Positions 35,177-47,300 of a stretch of DNA of 64,000 nt are shown here, piece after piece. Numbering within the stretch: position 1 is the first letter of the stretch; each line of letters starts with the position of its first letter. The notes under the pieces were generated by a model that did no database searches, was not told the DNA's origin, and worked only from the letters and a program-made list of their open reading frames with translations. This DNA comes from Sinotaia quadrata (Eukaryota; Mollusca; Gastropoda; Architaenioglossa; Viviparidae), in contig CM054179.1 of NCBI GenBank assembly GCA_028829895.1, positions 107,939,875-108,003,874 on the forward strand. The letters are read 5' to 3'. A program made the position numbers and the translations under genes.

Positions 35177-35337
35177 ACGACACAGGCTATGTTTCTGGCT
35201 CCAGTAACCACTACTCGGAACCCTATGGCTGTCACGAAGACGGAACCCAGGACCGCACCCGTCCGACCTCTCGACCGGGCCTCCCACAAGTCAAGGGCAG
35301 TCCCCAACCTCCAAGGCTCCCTGACAACCATCCATGA
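35177..35337 (+). CDS. terminal coding exon of the membrane protein
   Basis: The acceptor is ACTTCTCTTTGCAG. It is entered in phase 1 (completing Asp) and encodes 53 residues before TGA at 35335. The sequence starts DDTGYVSGSSNHYSEPYG and continues Arg/Pro/Gln-rich (RTRPTSRPGLP), GC-rich against AT-rich flanks. The two tyrosines in YVSGSSNHYSEPY are candidate docking sites (inference). The start of this exon is the template of the 63-bp array immediately upstream. No polyadenylation signal is close; the first clear AATAAA on this strand that I see is near 36549. Confidence 0.82.
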
Positions 35338-37184
35338 CGCCAGGACGAGGCTGACGGCGTGACGTAGCGAAACACGCCACTGTTCGGACTTTCCGGCATT
35401 CATCTCGAAACGGCTTCGCTGTGTTTCGTGCGATGTTTACTCGAATGAGACGATTTTAGGACGAAGAAAGGAAGGGATAAAACATTACCAGTGTTCAGTT
35501 ATTTCTTTAAAGAAGAACGCATAATTGTTATCATGACCATCTTTTTGCTGCATTGTTAACTTTCACTGTTCATCGACCTACATTGTGAAAACGTCAGCTG
35601 ACGATTTTTTTAAAAAAATTATCTGGTATGTTTCAATTTTAGAGCGAATATGGAGGGAGGGTTTCGCCTATCATCGATCTGTGGTGTTAAATACTACGGG
35701 CTGATTTATGCGCAATTTTCTTGTCCATCTGTCGTTTTTCTCGAGCGACCGGTACTGAACAGCTTAATTGGAAACATCAAACTGTTTTCTTTTCATACAT
35801 TATTTTTATCCCACGCTATTAAAAACGTTGTGTTTGGATTAAATGCCAACAGTCTGTAAAACTCTTACAAAAGAGCAACAACATATATTATTTCTTTTCG
35901 TTACACTTATTTTTCTTTAGCCTCTTTTACACTGGTAAGTGCGCATATACTCACATATGCACTCACACAAACACATTTTTGTTTTCGTTTTAATTTCGAA
36001 TTATATTTAAAACCTGTAAATAATATGATTTGCAAAAGTATTAAAAGATGCATTGAAAGAAAGAGAAGTTTAGAGTAGATATATGAATAATTGTATTTTA
36101 AATCTGCTTCTTTTACTTCATTGGCCTGTTACCAACGCCTCAAGATGACATTTAACCCCTGACACAGTAATTCACACGACCACTTGCTATTTCTCATCAC
36201 TTTTATGGATCTTGTTTTCGAAAATGGCTGTTTATGAAAGTACTTATCTTATATTGGCACGTTGGATGGGGGCAGAGGTTATCATTAATGGCTGTTTAGT
36301 AATGAGTAGGTTTTTTTAAAAATTGCAAATGAAATTATTTCTCGGCAATCACTGTTTGGATATTCTAATAGTTATAAACAGTTGCTAATTAAATATCATA
36401 CGGACGTCGGCAATGGCAAATAGAATGTGATATAGGAATAGATTGTTTTCTATTAAAAGAATGCGCTAAATATTATGCATGTGTCGGGAAATTAAGTATG
36501 AGCTGTATTCTGTAAATGTATATACGCTAAAACTCTACCTATGTGCGGAAATAAAGAAAGAAATAATGCGCTAAATATTTGATTTGCATAAATTCATTAA
36601 CGTGCTCAGTACTCTCCATGCATAGATAATGAAATTAACAACTTACAAGGCTAATGTCAGGAGCTGGAAATTCGTGACCACAAATAAAATATAACATTTG
36701 CAACACGTTCTTCGTTTCATGCTTTTCACTATACGCGATATTTAAAAAGTCCACTTTCATGACACTTCTATACATTCTTCATTAACTTGTTTTGTCTGGT
36801 TTGTTCTGTCCTTAGGTTAAATGTCGACCTATCTGCTTCAGGTGAATGGACACAGTTTTCAACAGGAAAAATATAAATATAAACTTTATTTCTAGCAGTT
36901 CCATTACATGGTACTGATAATGTAACATATTTTAAAAGGTGTAGTCAAGCAAGCCAAATACACTTTTTCCTTTAGCTTTTCTGCCTTTATTATTTATTCG
37001 TAATATAAAAATAGCAGCACACGACAAGCAAAACTTTGGGTTCCTTTGAAAACGTAGTAAGTTCTAGACTTTCAGAAGTGAGTAAGGAATTAACAAAAGG
37101 AACTATGTTTATGTATTCCCTCTATATCAAAAATGTTATTCGATACTCTACTCAGGTGCCTGCTAGAAGACTGAAGACTTCAAT

Positions 37185-37350
37185 CGGTTTACAATTAAAG
37201 TACCTACTTGCTGACTTTAGACTTCAATCGGTACACTTTTAAAGTACCTTCTTACCGACGTGCTGACTATAGACTTCAATCAATACACTTTTAAAGTACC
37301 GACTAGCTGACTGTACACTTCAATCGGTACACTTTTAAAGTACCTGCTTA
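37185..37350. repeat. degenerate about 55-bp tandem repeat
   Basis: CTTCAATCGGTACACTTTTA followed by AAGTACC is repeated three to four times, with TGCTGACTNTAGA spacers. Confidence 0.85.
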
Positions 37351-39534
37351 CCTATTTGCTTATTGAAAACGTCAGATGGTGCATCGGTGACCTAACTAAA
37401 TGTTTGCAGTAGGCCTCCAGCGATGCCTGACTGAAGCCCATGGGGGCAAGTAGTAAAGATCCCTTTATTTGGGGCTATTAACAGTGGAGGAGGTGGATAC
37501 TTACGAGTCGTCATATACTGGTGGGAGGGTGGACGAAGGAAAGTATACTCTACAATCATATATAAACGGCTGTTACAGTTTGTTTGGAGAGAAAGGGATT
37601 GGGAGGGGGAGTGGTTTTGAGGCTTGAAATTGACGTTTTCCTTCAGCTCAGCATGAACTGTGTCAGTTTTGACTTAACCTCTTCAAGAATGACTGAAGTG
37701 CGTGAGTGTACAAATATTAATAATTTTGATGTTCACAGCTAGTTTATTTGCTGACGTGTTCCTCCTATACACAGCTTTAATTTAGGTTTTAGACCTTGTA
37801 AATCATATTCTTTAATGTACTTTTTAAAAATAAAATGGAATATAAGACCTTATTGGTGAATGCTGTACAGATATTTGTATAAAAACTGTTATTTCATCAT
37901 AGATTTCCACTCCCAGTCCGCCCCTATAGTCTCATATTTAAACGTTTGTATTTTAAAATTTTAAAAATAATTGATAACTAAACAAACTTGTAATTGTTTA
38001 AATAATTTTAATTCAGGCATGGTTGCATGGTTTTATTCGTGCACTTGTTCCATTTATTTTATTTGCAATTTGTTCATTAGTTCTCTCAAGAGCGAGACAA
38101 CGTGTCGGCTTTGCAAATATATATACTTCGCATTTTTTTTCCTCATAACATGATGATTAACAGGGTTACTCGCCCTTAATCCCTCATTTTTTTTTTTTAA
38201 ATGAAACATGTATCATTACTCGTACTTAGTATTCCTATGTTGTGATGGATGTTGTTGTGTTTTCAACTAGAGTTTTTGATTACAGTTGTAATAGTCTGTA
38301 GGAAAATAAATCGCGTGCAAATTTAAATAATTTTAAAATGTATTTCTGTACATTTCTTTATGTCAGTGCTAACTACATTTTTCTGCTTTTTCAATGTCTA
38401 AATGTCGTAAAATGAGAATCTGGACAGTTTGTTTCTAAGGATGAAATTAATTTGCGATTTGTCCAGATTTGTTCTTTTGATTATTCAGAATATGCACATT
38501 AGGTTGATGTTGTAATGAAGTATGTGGGTTTAAATTTGGTGTTGTGGTTTTTTTTTTCTGTTTATTTATTTCTTCTTCTTTTTTCTTCCTAAGGATCTCT
38601 TAAGTGCCTGGGAGTTGTGTGTTTAGGTTTTAAGCGAGGTTATCCCCCTTTGTTTTATTTAAATTTTAAATAAGTGTTTACTTGAAACTATTCATTGGAA
38701 AAAAAATATAAAGAGGCAAAATCGCTAATTGAATGAGGCACGAAGTTTATCAGACTGCCTGGATCCTGATAGATTGCTATTGAATTTTTAGGTATATAAA
38801 GATATTAAACAAGTTGTTTTTTATTTCTAGGTATATAATCTAAGAGGGTTTATATATATATATATAAGGATACTAAGCAATTGTCAGAAAACAATTTAAA
38901 TTTAGCTCTGATTTGCAGTAATTAATTTTATTTTTGGAAAAAATTAGGGATGGCATTATTTCAGTAAAATTCATGATTCTAAAGGAATAAAATATGCTCG
39001 GTGCTTGCCTATGTAATATTACCAGGTGATATTCTACAAGCCTGATTGCAGAATGGTTTTGAGACTAAAGCTAAAAGTATATAGTATCAATAGCCTAAAC
39101 TTACTTTATGCATATTGTAATTTAATTGTGATATTTTTATTATTATTATTATTGATATTATTATTATTATTATTCAGCCATGTTGTTTTGTTGTCTTTGA
39201 TATTACTGAGGTTTTAGATATAATATATATATATATATATATATTTGATTAATTTTTATGGGGAGGGGAAGGGTTGCATTTGATATTTTTTAGAGTTGAA
39301 AGGTGGGGGATGGGTTGTAAGGTCCTTATGTCGATATTTTGTGTTCATATTTTACAATATTTATTTTGCTTTATATTTTACTTTTTTTATTAATAGCCTC
39401 TTGTCAATTATTGTAATAAAGTTTGTACTTCTTTCTCATTTGTTACAATTTTCAATGCATTCAGTTTGAAAGACTGTAAGCATGTTAGAAAAAAGGTTAT
39501 AGAAGAGACAAATAAACAAAATGTATAGACTGTG

Positions 39535-39540
<6 letters not shown>

Positions 39541-39577
<37 letters not shown>

Positions 39578-39618
39578 ACACACACACACCTTCACACACA
39601 CACACACACACACACAGA
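39541..39618. repeat. (CA)n microsatellite
   Basis: This is a CA run with small interruptions (CATACA, CCTTCACA). Confidence 0.95.
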
Positions 39619-39694
39619 AGCCGAAATAAATTTGACTGGCATAAAAGGTGCACTTGGTTACTGTTTCAGCTGCGAAAGCATTGTTTAGGCAAAG

Positions 39695-39884
39695 ACGGTG
39701 TGTGTGTGGGGTGTGTGTGTGTGTGTGTGTGTGTAAAACAAAGATTGTTTTAAGCTTTAAAAAATGTCAGGCAAAGACAATGTGTGTGTATAACAAAGAT
39801 TGTTTTAAGCTTTAAAAAATGTCAGGCAAAGACAATGTGTGTGTATAACAAAGATTGTTTTAAGCTTTAAAAAATGTCAGACAA

Positions 39885-39930
<46 letters not shown>

Positions 39931-40080
39931 ACAAAGATTGTTTTAAGCTTTAAAAAATGTCAGGCAAAGACAATGTGCATGTAAATAAATATTGTTTTCA
40001 TGTTAAACAAATGTCAGGCAAAGACAATGTGTATGTAAAAAAAATATTGTTTTCAGCTTAAACAAATGTCTGGCAAAGAT
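39695..40080. repeat. compound minisatellite with embedded (TG)n
   Basis: Units GTATAACAAAGATTGTTTTA plus AGCTTTAAAAAATGTCAGGC plus AAAGACAATGTGTG are repeated about six times. The TG run inside each unit is 3-4 repeats in most copies but about 16 repeats at 39889-39927. Confidence 0.92.
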
Positions 40081-41761
40081 TTTTTTATGAATGTACATAT
40101 ATATAATATGCAATGACCTGGCAAAACGATGTTGACGATGACTTTCTAGGATCAAAATCCGTCCGACAAATATATCGATCTCTCTAGAAAACATTCTTTA
40201 AAATCTAAAATGGCAAAGATTATGTTCTGTTTGTTGAAGCTAAGTGAAATCTATCTAGCAAATATATTTTCAGTGAAAATATATCTATCTGGGAAAGTTA
40301 TTTAACAAGATTGTGTTGGTTTGTGTTGTGTTTTTTTCTTAGAATCATCTGGCAAAGGCTTGCACAGATAAAAGTGACATAAGAAATTAATATGTCTACT
40401 GTTTTGCCATCTTTAGAATAGAAACCGTCATAGAGAGAAAGAGAGTTATACCAAGTTTTCAAGCAATTTCTTTATCAGAAATCGTGTTTTAAACATTCTT
40501 AACTGGGTCAACGCTGAGAAAATGAAGATGCATTGACACTACTTCCAGTGAATTCTGCCAGCAACAAAAATAGAATGAAAACCGCTAGCTGCATGCTAAA
40601 GTAGTGGTGGGGTGGGGTGGGGTATGTTCACAAGGTCTCTTCAATCCAAATGTAGATACTATGGCATATGTTATTCTTCTGAAGCAACAACTGTTTTACA
40701 AGAAAACACATTCCTTAGCTTTCTAGAGAAATCTAGATCTGTTGCTTCTGATAATTATATTTTTCCTCAAATCGGCAAATGAGGTATTGTAATACAATAT
40801 TACAATTACATCCATGTAGAAGGGAAAATACTAGACTCCCCATACAATAATCAATTGTAAACAACATACATGTAGTTGACTGTAATTCATCCTCTGAAAT
40901 GTAAGGGAAGTTACATTTTTTAAACCCAACCGTTTGATTTTTCCATCTACGAATGTCTTACAGCAAAATAAAATGAAACTGATTCAAAATTACAGACATC
41001 TATGAATTACAATAAAAGAAGCTGGGTTAAGTTTAATAAATTTAAGTTGTTACTCAGACCCAACAACACATTCTTTAATAGTCTCTTCGAATCTGTCAAC
41101 CTACTGAAGCATTCTTGCTCCATCTTCCATATACATTATTTTGGTGTGCTTTCTTTATATAATTGCAAGCAGAACACTATATATAGGGTAATATTAACTC
41201 TATGGATCAGCTTAAATATTGTTCAATATTTGACTCTTCACTCTATTGAAGTATTCGTGAGAGACCTCCCCTAATAACTACAAAGAGGACAAGCTTGCGA
41301 TTATGCTAAAACTTTAATAACCGACACTTTTTTTATATGAGCAAAAGGAATTCAAATACTCTCCTGTTATGAATACGTGCTATTTTAAACGTACTGAAGT
41401 ACTCATGGATGATCTCCCTTATTCAATGCAGCGAAACAATACTCAACTCATAAATTCATATATTGTCATCTTAGTGAAGTACACATGGATATAACAAGTG
41501 AAATGGGGCAAAGAAATAGTTAACAATAAGTCTACTTGATAATACTCGTTTACTTTTGAAGACCAAACAACAAACAAAGCAAATAACATTCACTTTAAAA
41601 GTATTAATGCTTGAACACTCATAAATCACACATCAAATGAAAAGTCGATTATTACAATGTTTTTCTTTTATTATCAATTATGATAATCAGAACCGCCAAA
41701 AATGTTGAGACAATGACGATATTTCCGTTGCTGGCTCTGTATCATACTCGAAGTTTAACGG

Positions 41762-42850
41762 TGAGGTAGAGTAAATTTGCCTATCCCTATTTCTAAACTT
41801 AATTGTTATATAAATTGTTAAATGTCAAAGTGACCCGACCTTGGGCACTGCTTATGATGATATTTTTATAAGTGCCAAGAGTTGGAGTGAACAACTTAGG
41901 TGGAGAATGTGCTGGACTACTGATGTAATCTAAACCGGTTTTAGGTAGATTAGATGTTATTATCCAATGGTTAAGATTTACGAGAATAACACCAGCTAAT
42001 GGGCTGAAATATAAGTTACCTTTTGAAAAGAATATATTTTCTAATAACTTTGAATTTCGTGTGGCAAGCAGTCCGGTTATGAAAGATGACCATTAGCTTA
42101 AAAGTGAGTTAACTGACTGATTGAGAGAGAATGGACTTTAAAATATTTTTTATTGATGTTATACTTGTGTTTTACGTATAGATGTATTATGTGAATAGAC
42201 TAGTATTTCTAAATTTCTTTTAACTAAGATGCTCATATATAGCATGCTAAACACTTGACATTGTTTCTAGTGAATGCACTTGTAAAATTTATATTCTGTA
42301 TTTATTATGCTGTATGTGTATCGGACTAATAAATACTGCAGGAAGTAAGTTTATACTTCAATATAAGAGAGAATGTAGTTAAAGATGAATAAACTGGAAA
42401 CATAGCATTTGTTCCATGATTATATTTTACAGGGAATAAGAGCCTTTTTTTGTTTACCTGAATCTCCTGGTTTACTGATTATAAACTGCTACGACCATGG
42501 TAGACGAGAGAATCATCTACCGTAGTGTGTAAGAAAGTGTAAGGAATACAATGCACTATGTTGATGTATGGTGGCAAAGTATTCCGACTATATTGTGGAA
42601 TTTCTGGTTCAAGGAAGTTACTGGAAATTGCTACAATTGTTGTTCTGGTTCTGCTTGAGGGAGCTAATACGGCGAAGGAGCGCCCAGGTTAGCCTTGAGA
42701 GAGTAGCAGCGAATCAGTGCTCTAGAAAGGAAACACGTGGAATTGACAGTAATAACATGAAAAATTAAACTTGTGATTGTGGCAAGGTACTGTCACTCAA
42801 GGTAATTGCTTAATTATTAGTTTATGATAATATATTCATAAATAATACAC
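41762..42850 (+). repeat. copy of the TGTGG LTR family
   Basis: It begins TGAGGTAGAGTAAATTTGCC and runs parallel to the copy at 62093-63700 for about 1 kb. Landmarks are GTTATATAAATTGTTAAATG, CCCGACCTTGGGCACT, GTTAACTGACTGATTGAGAG, GTGTTTTACGTA, AAACTGGAAACATAG, CTGGTTTACTGATTATAAAC and CTTGAGGGAGCTA. No target duplication was found and the right end is approximate. Confidence 0.75.
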
Positions 42851-43984
42851 AAACAATAATTCTTCCTTGCAATCAACACACACAGTCACAAGACGGGGTC
42901 TTTGTCTTTCCGGTCACGAGAGCGACTAGGTCAATCCCGAATAGTCTGTTAACTGATTAACTCTGTCCAAGTGTTATCCTGTCTGGATAACAGACTTTAA
43001 TTGAACTATCTCGTCAATAGTTTGCATGAATGTACCATGGAAATGTGAAATGTATGATGGACAGAACAGCGAAGAATTGACCGCCCTTACTCCCTTTCAA
43101 AAACCAAAGACAGAAAAATTTTCAGTTTTGAAATGTCTAATTATACATTTATTGTAAAATGGGGAACACCTTACGCATGGTTGTTAATCAGTAATTTGAG
43201 ACCATATACACACATATTCATGGGGAACAAGAGCAATGAATGATGAAAAAGGAAGATAAAAGAAAATAAATAATAAAATAAATTATCTTACTAAGCAGTA
43301 GCCACAATATAACATGCATTCAAATGTCAAAACACTTAAAGTTCCAGGGTTTGCTGCCCTGTGTAATAAATGTTCAGGAATGGGGGGAATGTTCAACAAA
43401 TGTTCTGAAAATTTAGTAAAGATAAAATTATTAAGAGTTCATTCACCAAGTCCCTAGTCAATAATAATAATGTAAATATTAAATGATAACTGTTAAATGC
43501 ACCCAATTACTGTAGATGTGGGGTGGTGGTGAACGAATAAATGTTGTTGGCATAATAATCCAAGAAATGAATAGGTTACACAGGGGGGAATAAATCCAGA
43601 TATGAATACACAACAAATAAGTCTAAATATGAATGTATGTAACATGGTAGTAAATCCAGATATGAATCTCTCCCTAACGTTGTGGAGAGACAATCAAAAT
43701 ATGAATACAGAAACAGCTATCCGTGCTGTAATAAAAGGATGAAATGTATCACCCAACTTCCCAACTGACCGCTGGGCACACAGTTAAAATAGAAACTGAT
43801 GGTTCATACTTTCGTCAAGAAAACAAGGGCCTATGCTGGCGACCAATGTGTCTGTATGTTCGTGAACATATCCTCAGGTCATGGTGTTATTCATGTTGCA
43901 AGTCTAGAAGATTGTAGAAAAGTCTGGATTTTCGTCAACATCAGCACGATTAAAGCGTGCATAACACGATGTTTTCATGTTTCA
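42851..43984. other. gene-free stretch
   Basis: This is AT-rich sequence with short local repetition at about 43590-43700 (TAAATCCAGATATGAATNC words). No exon or RNA gene was recognised. Confidence 0.5.
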
Positions 43985-44304
43985 GCCTTGGCACATTCTA
44001 CCTAGTTAGTCTTGGCACATTCTACCTAGTTAGTCTTGGCACATTCTACCTAGTTAGTCTTAGCACATTTTACCTAGTTAGTCTTGGCACATTCTACCTA
44101 GTTAGTCGTGGCAAATTCTACCTAGTTAGTCGTGGCACATTCTACCTAGTTAGTCTTGGCACATTCTACCTAGTTAGTCTTAGCACATTTTACCTAGTTA
44201 GTCTTGGCACATTCTACCTAGTTAGTCGTGGCAAATTCTACCTAGTTAGTCTTGGCACATTCTACCTAGTTAGTCTTGGCACATTCTACCTAGTTAGTCT
44301 CAGT
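43985..44304. repeat. 24-bp minisatellite with 120-bp higher-order period
   Basis: The unit CTTGGCACATTCTACCTAGT plus TAGT is repeated about 13 times. Variants (TAGCACATTTT, CGTGGCAAATT, CGTGGCACATT) recur every five units: 44041-44100 is identical to 44161-44220. The array therefore grew by copying five-unit blocks. Its open frame (LGTFYLVS repeats) is a by-product of the 24-bp period. Confidence 0.95.
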
Positions 44305-45666
44305 GCATTATAACACTATCACTATGTATTATTATAAAATATATATTACTCTACAATCATATCTCAATGAATACTACATACACATGCACACAAACGCATA
44401 TGTACACAGTCAAACATACATGTGCATATTATAAACAGTGCTTTCATAACATGATAGAAACAGATATTGCACTCTGTGACCAATGATAATAAAAATAATT
44501 TTTAAAGGAATAAATTTTTATGAATTACCTCCCTTCCTCCGTGACAATCTGCATTTTCTATTATTGCCATGACTTTATTTAAAGTATAATTCCTGGCAAA
44601 TATGCATAATGTCATTTTATAATGACACAAGAGAATGCTCTGAATAGACAAAATTTTATGAGACTTAAATGGCATGAAAACTGTCGAACTCCTGAGGATA
44701 AAAAAAAAAGCACACATGACTTTGAAATAAGACGAAGCAAATATGTGTGAAGAGAGAACATTTTACACAGCAAATGTTCTACTTGAAAATTAGTATTTCC
44801 GATTTTACATCCAAATGTCATTAACATATAAAATTCAGGATGAAGAAAACTTAAATCCCTCATGGTTTATATCTACATATACTTCACAGCTCATATATTA
44901 CTTCACAAAAATAACCAAATTTGAAAAATATATGTTCAATAAAAATTATAAGATTTCGAATTTCAATATAGATTACTCGCCACTTACCTCTTTTTCTCTG
45001 CCCTGCTAATTCTGTTACCGCTTTTCAACATGTGACCAAATTGACGGACTGAAAACTTGCTGAAGGGAAATAACTCTAAATGGCTTGGTGTAAAAATACC
45101 TCCTTTAAAGCTAAATAATTGAGAAAATAACATTGCGAACAGTCTGAGCGTACTTGTTTTATACGTAACATTAAAGTTTGGATTTTCAGAGACACTGGAC
45201 TTTTTACGCCTAGTGAAAGTCCAGACGTAATTCGATCCGATTTCAAGGGGGAAAAGAATTCACCAAAAATCATCTGGGAATAAAGCAATACTCTCAGTTA
45301 AAGCTGCCATTTATCCACCGTATGACGTACTCTGTTACCAGTAGTTATGGCTGGCATCACATGACAATGTTACATCTTCAGATGTTGTATTTCTTCGTTA
45401 AAAAGGAGATAATAAATTATATCAGTTGTGTTATGAACACTTACGTTTATACAAACATTAATGACGTCATCTTTTATTGCACTATGAAAGTGCATCCTCA
45501 TATGTTGCTGTAATTAAACGCGACATAGTAGTGTCAGGGAAGAGCAACTTGGGTTTCAATTACTTAATTACAGATCCCTGGTCGAGTGTAGGATTAAAAC
45601 TGTATTACTACCTGAATGTGTCTTTTAAGCGTTAACCGAATTATTGTACAGTTGGTGCATTGCGAA
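44305..45666. other. gene-free 3' flank of the first receptor
   Basis: No feature was recognised. Sequence directly downstream of the receptor stop has no array, unlike the second receptor. Confidence 0.5.
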
Positions 45667-46884
45667 TTACGTGCGAGCTGTTGTTCCCTTGTCAAAAGAT
45701 GTACATAAGCTCTTCTTGAACGACGCAGGTCTAAATGACAGTTTTCTTGTGCAGTCGCACCTCTGCACCAGATGGTAAAGCTCCTGTCTAAATCGTGACG
45801 AACGCGTGACATACACAAAAAAACTGACGGAACTGTTGAACATCCCCAGGACCAGGTAAAACAGGTGTGACGCCATGAAAATGCTTCCGTACCGGGTTGT
45901 GTGCCGGAAGTCAGCAATCAGAGTCCTTGTCAAGCCCAGGGCGATGTTAGGAGCCGCCGTGACGATGTAGATGCATGAGACAATGACGAGCATTTTCACC
46001 AACGCTTTCTCTCGTCGACTTTTGTCGCTGCTGCTGGAGTTCTTCCTCCACGTGACTGCCCTGTTCAGTTGAATCACCGTGATGGTGGTTGCTATAGTAA
46101 CAATGCCAAACGTGGAGAACGGGATGACGACCATTAAAATGGTATCCTCGACAATGGCGTACATGACCCTGTTGTCCGAGTAGAACTGCGTCGAACTCAG
46201 GAACAAGTTCGTTTCATTCGTCAACGGATCTTTTCTGGAATCGACGGCCAGTTCCAGTGGATAGACAATGCAGCCAATTTCAATTAGAGCCACGGTGCTG
46301 ACAATGATGAAAGCCATTGTTCTCGTCTTAATCAATGTGGCGGCTCGCATTGGCCACGTGACGCAAACACACCTTTCAATGGCTATGATCATGGTCAAAC
46401 AACCGCTAGAATACAGGAAACCCCGGTACAAACCGGTCAGGTTGACCCTGGTGAAATATTTCCACCAGGCTGCTGCCTCTGGTAGAAAGTAATTCACGTG
46501 ACAATATGACCCGACCAGATAGAAGAAGGTCACGAACAACATGTCAACGAGAGCCAGCGAGAAGAGGCAAAGATTCATGCGGTCGCGAAGATTCTGACAA
46601 AAAAATACGAGGCAATTGACAAAGTTCGTTGGAAACCCGACTACCAACAGCATCGGGTTCACCCAACATAACGCCGTGTTTTCCATTAACAGATATGTGT
46701 CGTAGGAAATAATGACCTGTTGACTGTACCAAGAAATCAGCATCTCGTTAGCCACAAGGACGGGTGTGACGTTCACGTCTTTCTTGTCAACATCATTTGA
46801 TACGTTGTTGGTGACGTTGCACAGCACACTGGAAGTGGGGAGTAATTTTGCATCACTATGAGTGTCGTTGCATGAGTTCTCCAT
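45667..46884 (-). CDS. class A GPCR, gastropod chemosensory-receptor-like (paralogue 1)
   Basis: This is a 405-residue intronless seven-helix receptor. The extracellular N-terminus carries N-glycosylation sequons at N6, N23, N28 and N38. Helices are at about 72-95 (GFPTN, N87 = 1.50), 104-127 (LALVD, D114 = 2.50), 151-176 (ERC at 170-172 in place of DRY), 188-210, 243-272 (P255), 295-317 (P312) and 335-360 (S354-FFVY in place of NPxxY). The ERCVCVTWP segment, the RSSRFR start of the tail and the intronless structure recall the Aplysia/Elysia chemosensory receptor families; this is recognition from memory, not a search. Unusual features are that the position expected for the conserved TM3 cysteine is R146, the second extracellular loop has no Cys, and the CWxP tryptophan is replaced (TAAP). 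The start Met is the first in frame. It is almost identical in its second half to the gene at 56723-57919. A peptide or amine ligand cannot be excluded. Confidence 0.9.
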   Translation of the reverse strand: MENSCNDTHSDAKLLPTSSVLCNVTNNVSNDVDKKDVNVTPVLVANEMLISWYSQQVIISYDTYLLMENTALCWVNPMLLVVGFPTNFVNCLVFFCQNLRDRMNLCLFSLALVDMLFVTFFYLVGSYCHVNYFLPEAAAWWKYFTRVNLTGLYRGFLYSSGCLTMIIAIERCVCVTWPMRAATLIKTRTMAFIIVSTVALIEIGCIVYPLELAVDSRKDPLTNETNLFLSSTQFYSDNRVMYAIVEDTILMVVIPFSTFGIVTIATTITVIQLNRAVTWRKNSSSSDKSRREKALVKMLVIVSCIYIVTAAPNIALGLTRTLIADFRHTTRYGSIFMASHLFYLVLGMFNSSVSFFVYVTRSSRFRQELYHLVQRCDCTRKLSFRPASFKKSLCTSFDKGTTART

Positions 46885-47034
46885 GGTGATGGGGGAAATC
46901 CAAACATACAGGTTGACCTCTGTCTAGAGGTTTATTTCTTGAGTGTGATTACCTCTTTGGTTATTGGTATTTATCAGTGTGATCTCTTTCTCTACATAAA
47001 GTGAGGTGGTTTTGGTGTCGCAGAATTAATGCGG

Positions 47035-47300
47035 TTGTACCACCTAGTAGAATTCAATGTGATAATTAATTAACACGCTGTTTAACCTAGTAGAATTCAA
47101 TATTGTAACCAATTAGCACGGTTGTATAGCCTAGTAGAACTCAGTTGAGTAATTAATTAGCAGGGTTGTATAGCCTAGTAGAACTCAGTAGAGTAATTAA
47201 TTAGCACGGGTGTACAGCCTATTATAACTCAGTAGAATAATTAATTAGCACGGCTATATAGCCTAGTAGAACTCAGTAGAGTAATTAATTAATACTTCTG
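47035..47300. repeat. 44-bp minisatellite upstream of receptor 1
   Basis: The unit CTAGTAGAACTCAGTAGAGT plus AATTAATTAGCACGGTTGTATAGC, split here only for length, is repeated about six times with point changes. Confidence 0.92.

Larger units (their letters stand above)
35338..41761. other. 3' flank and gene-free stretch
   Basis: The first part may be 3' UTR of the membrane-protein gene; AATAAA at about 36549-36554 is a candidate signal. Further contents are a four-unit array at 37185-37350 and a compound (TG)n array at 39695-40080. 40800-41660 has diffuse, weakly repeated AT-rich sequence (GAAGTACTCATGGATGA-like words). No gene was recognised. Confidence 0.5.

Noticed and set aside
46268..46492. 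Antisense frames conserved in both receptor genes (also 57318-57542)
   Set aside because: They are shadows of the conserved receptor coding strand; conservation follows from the sense protein.
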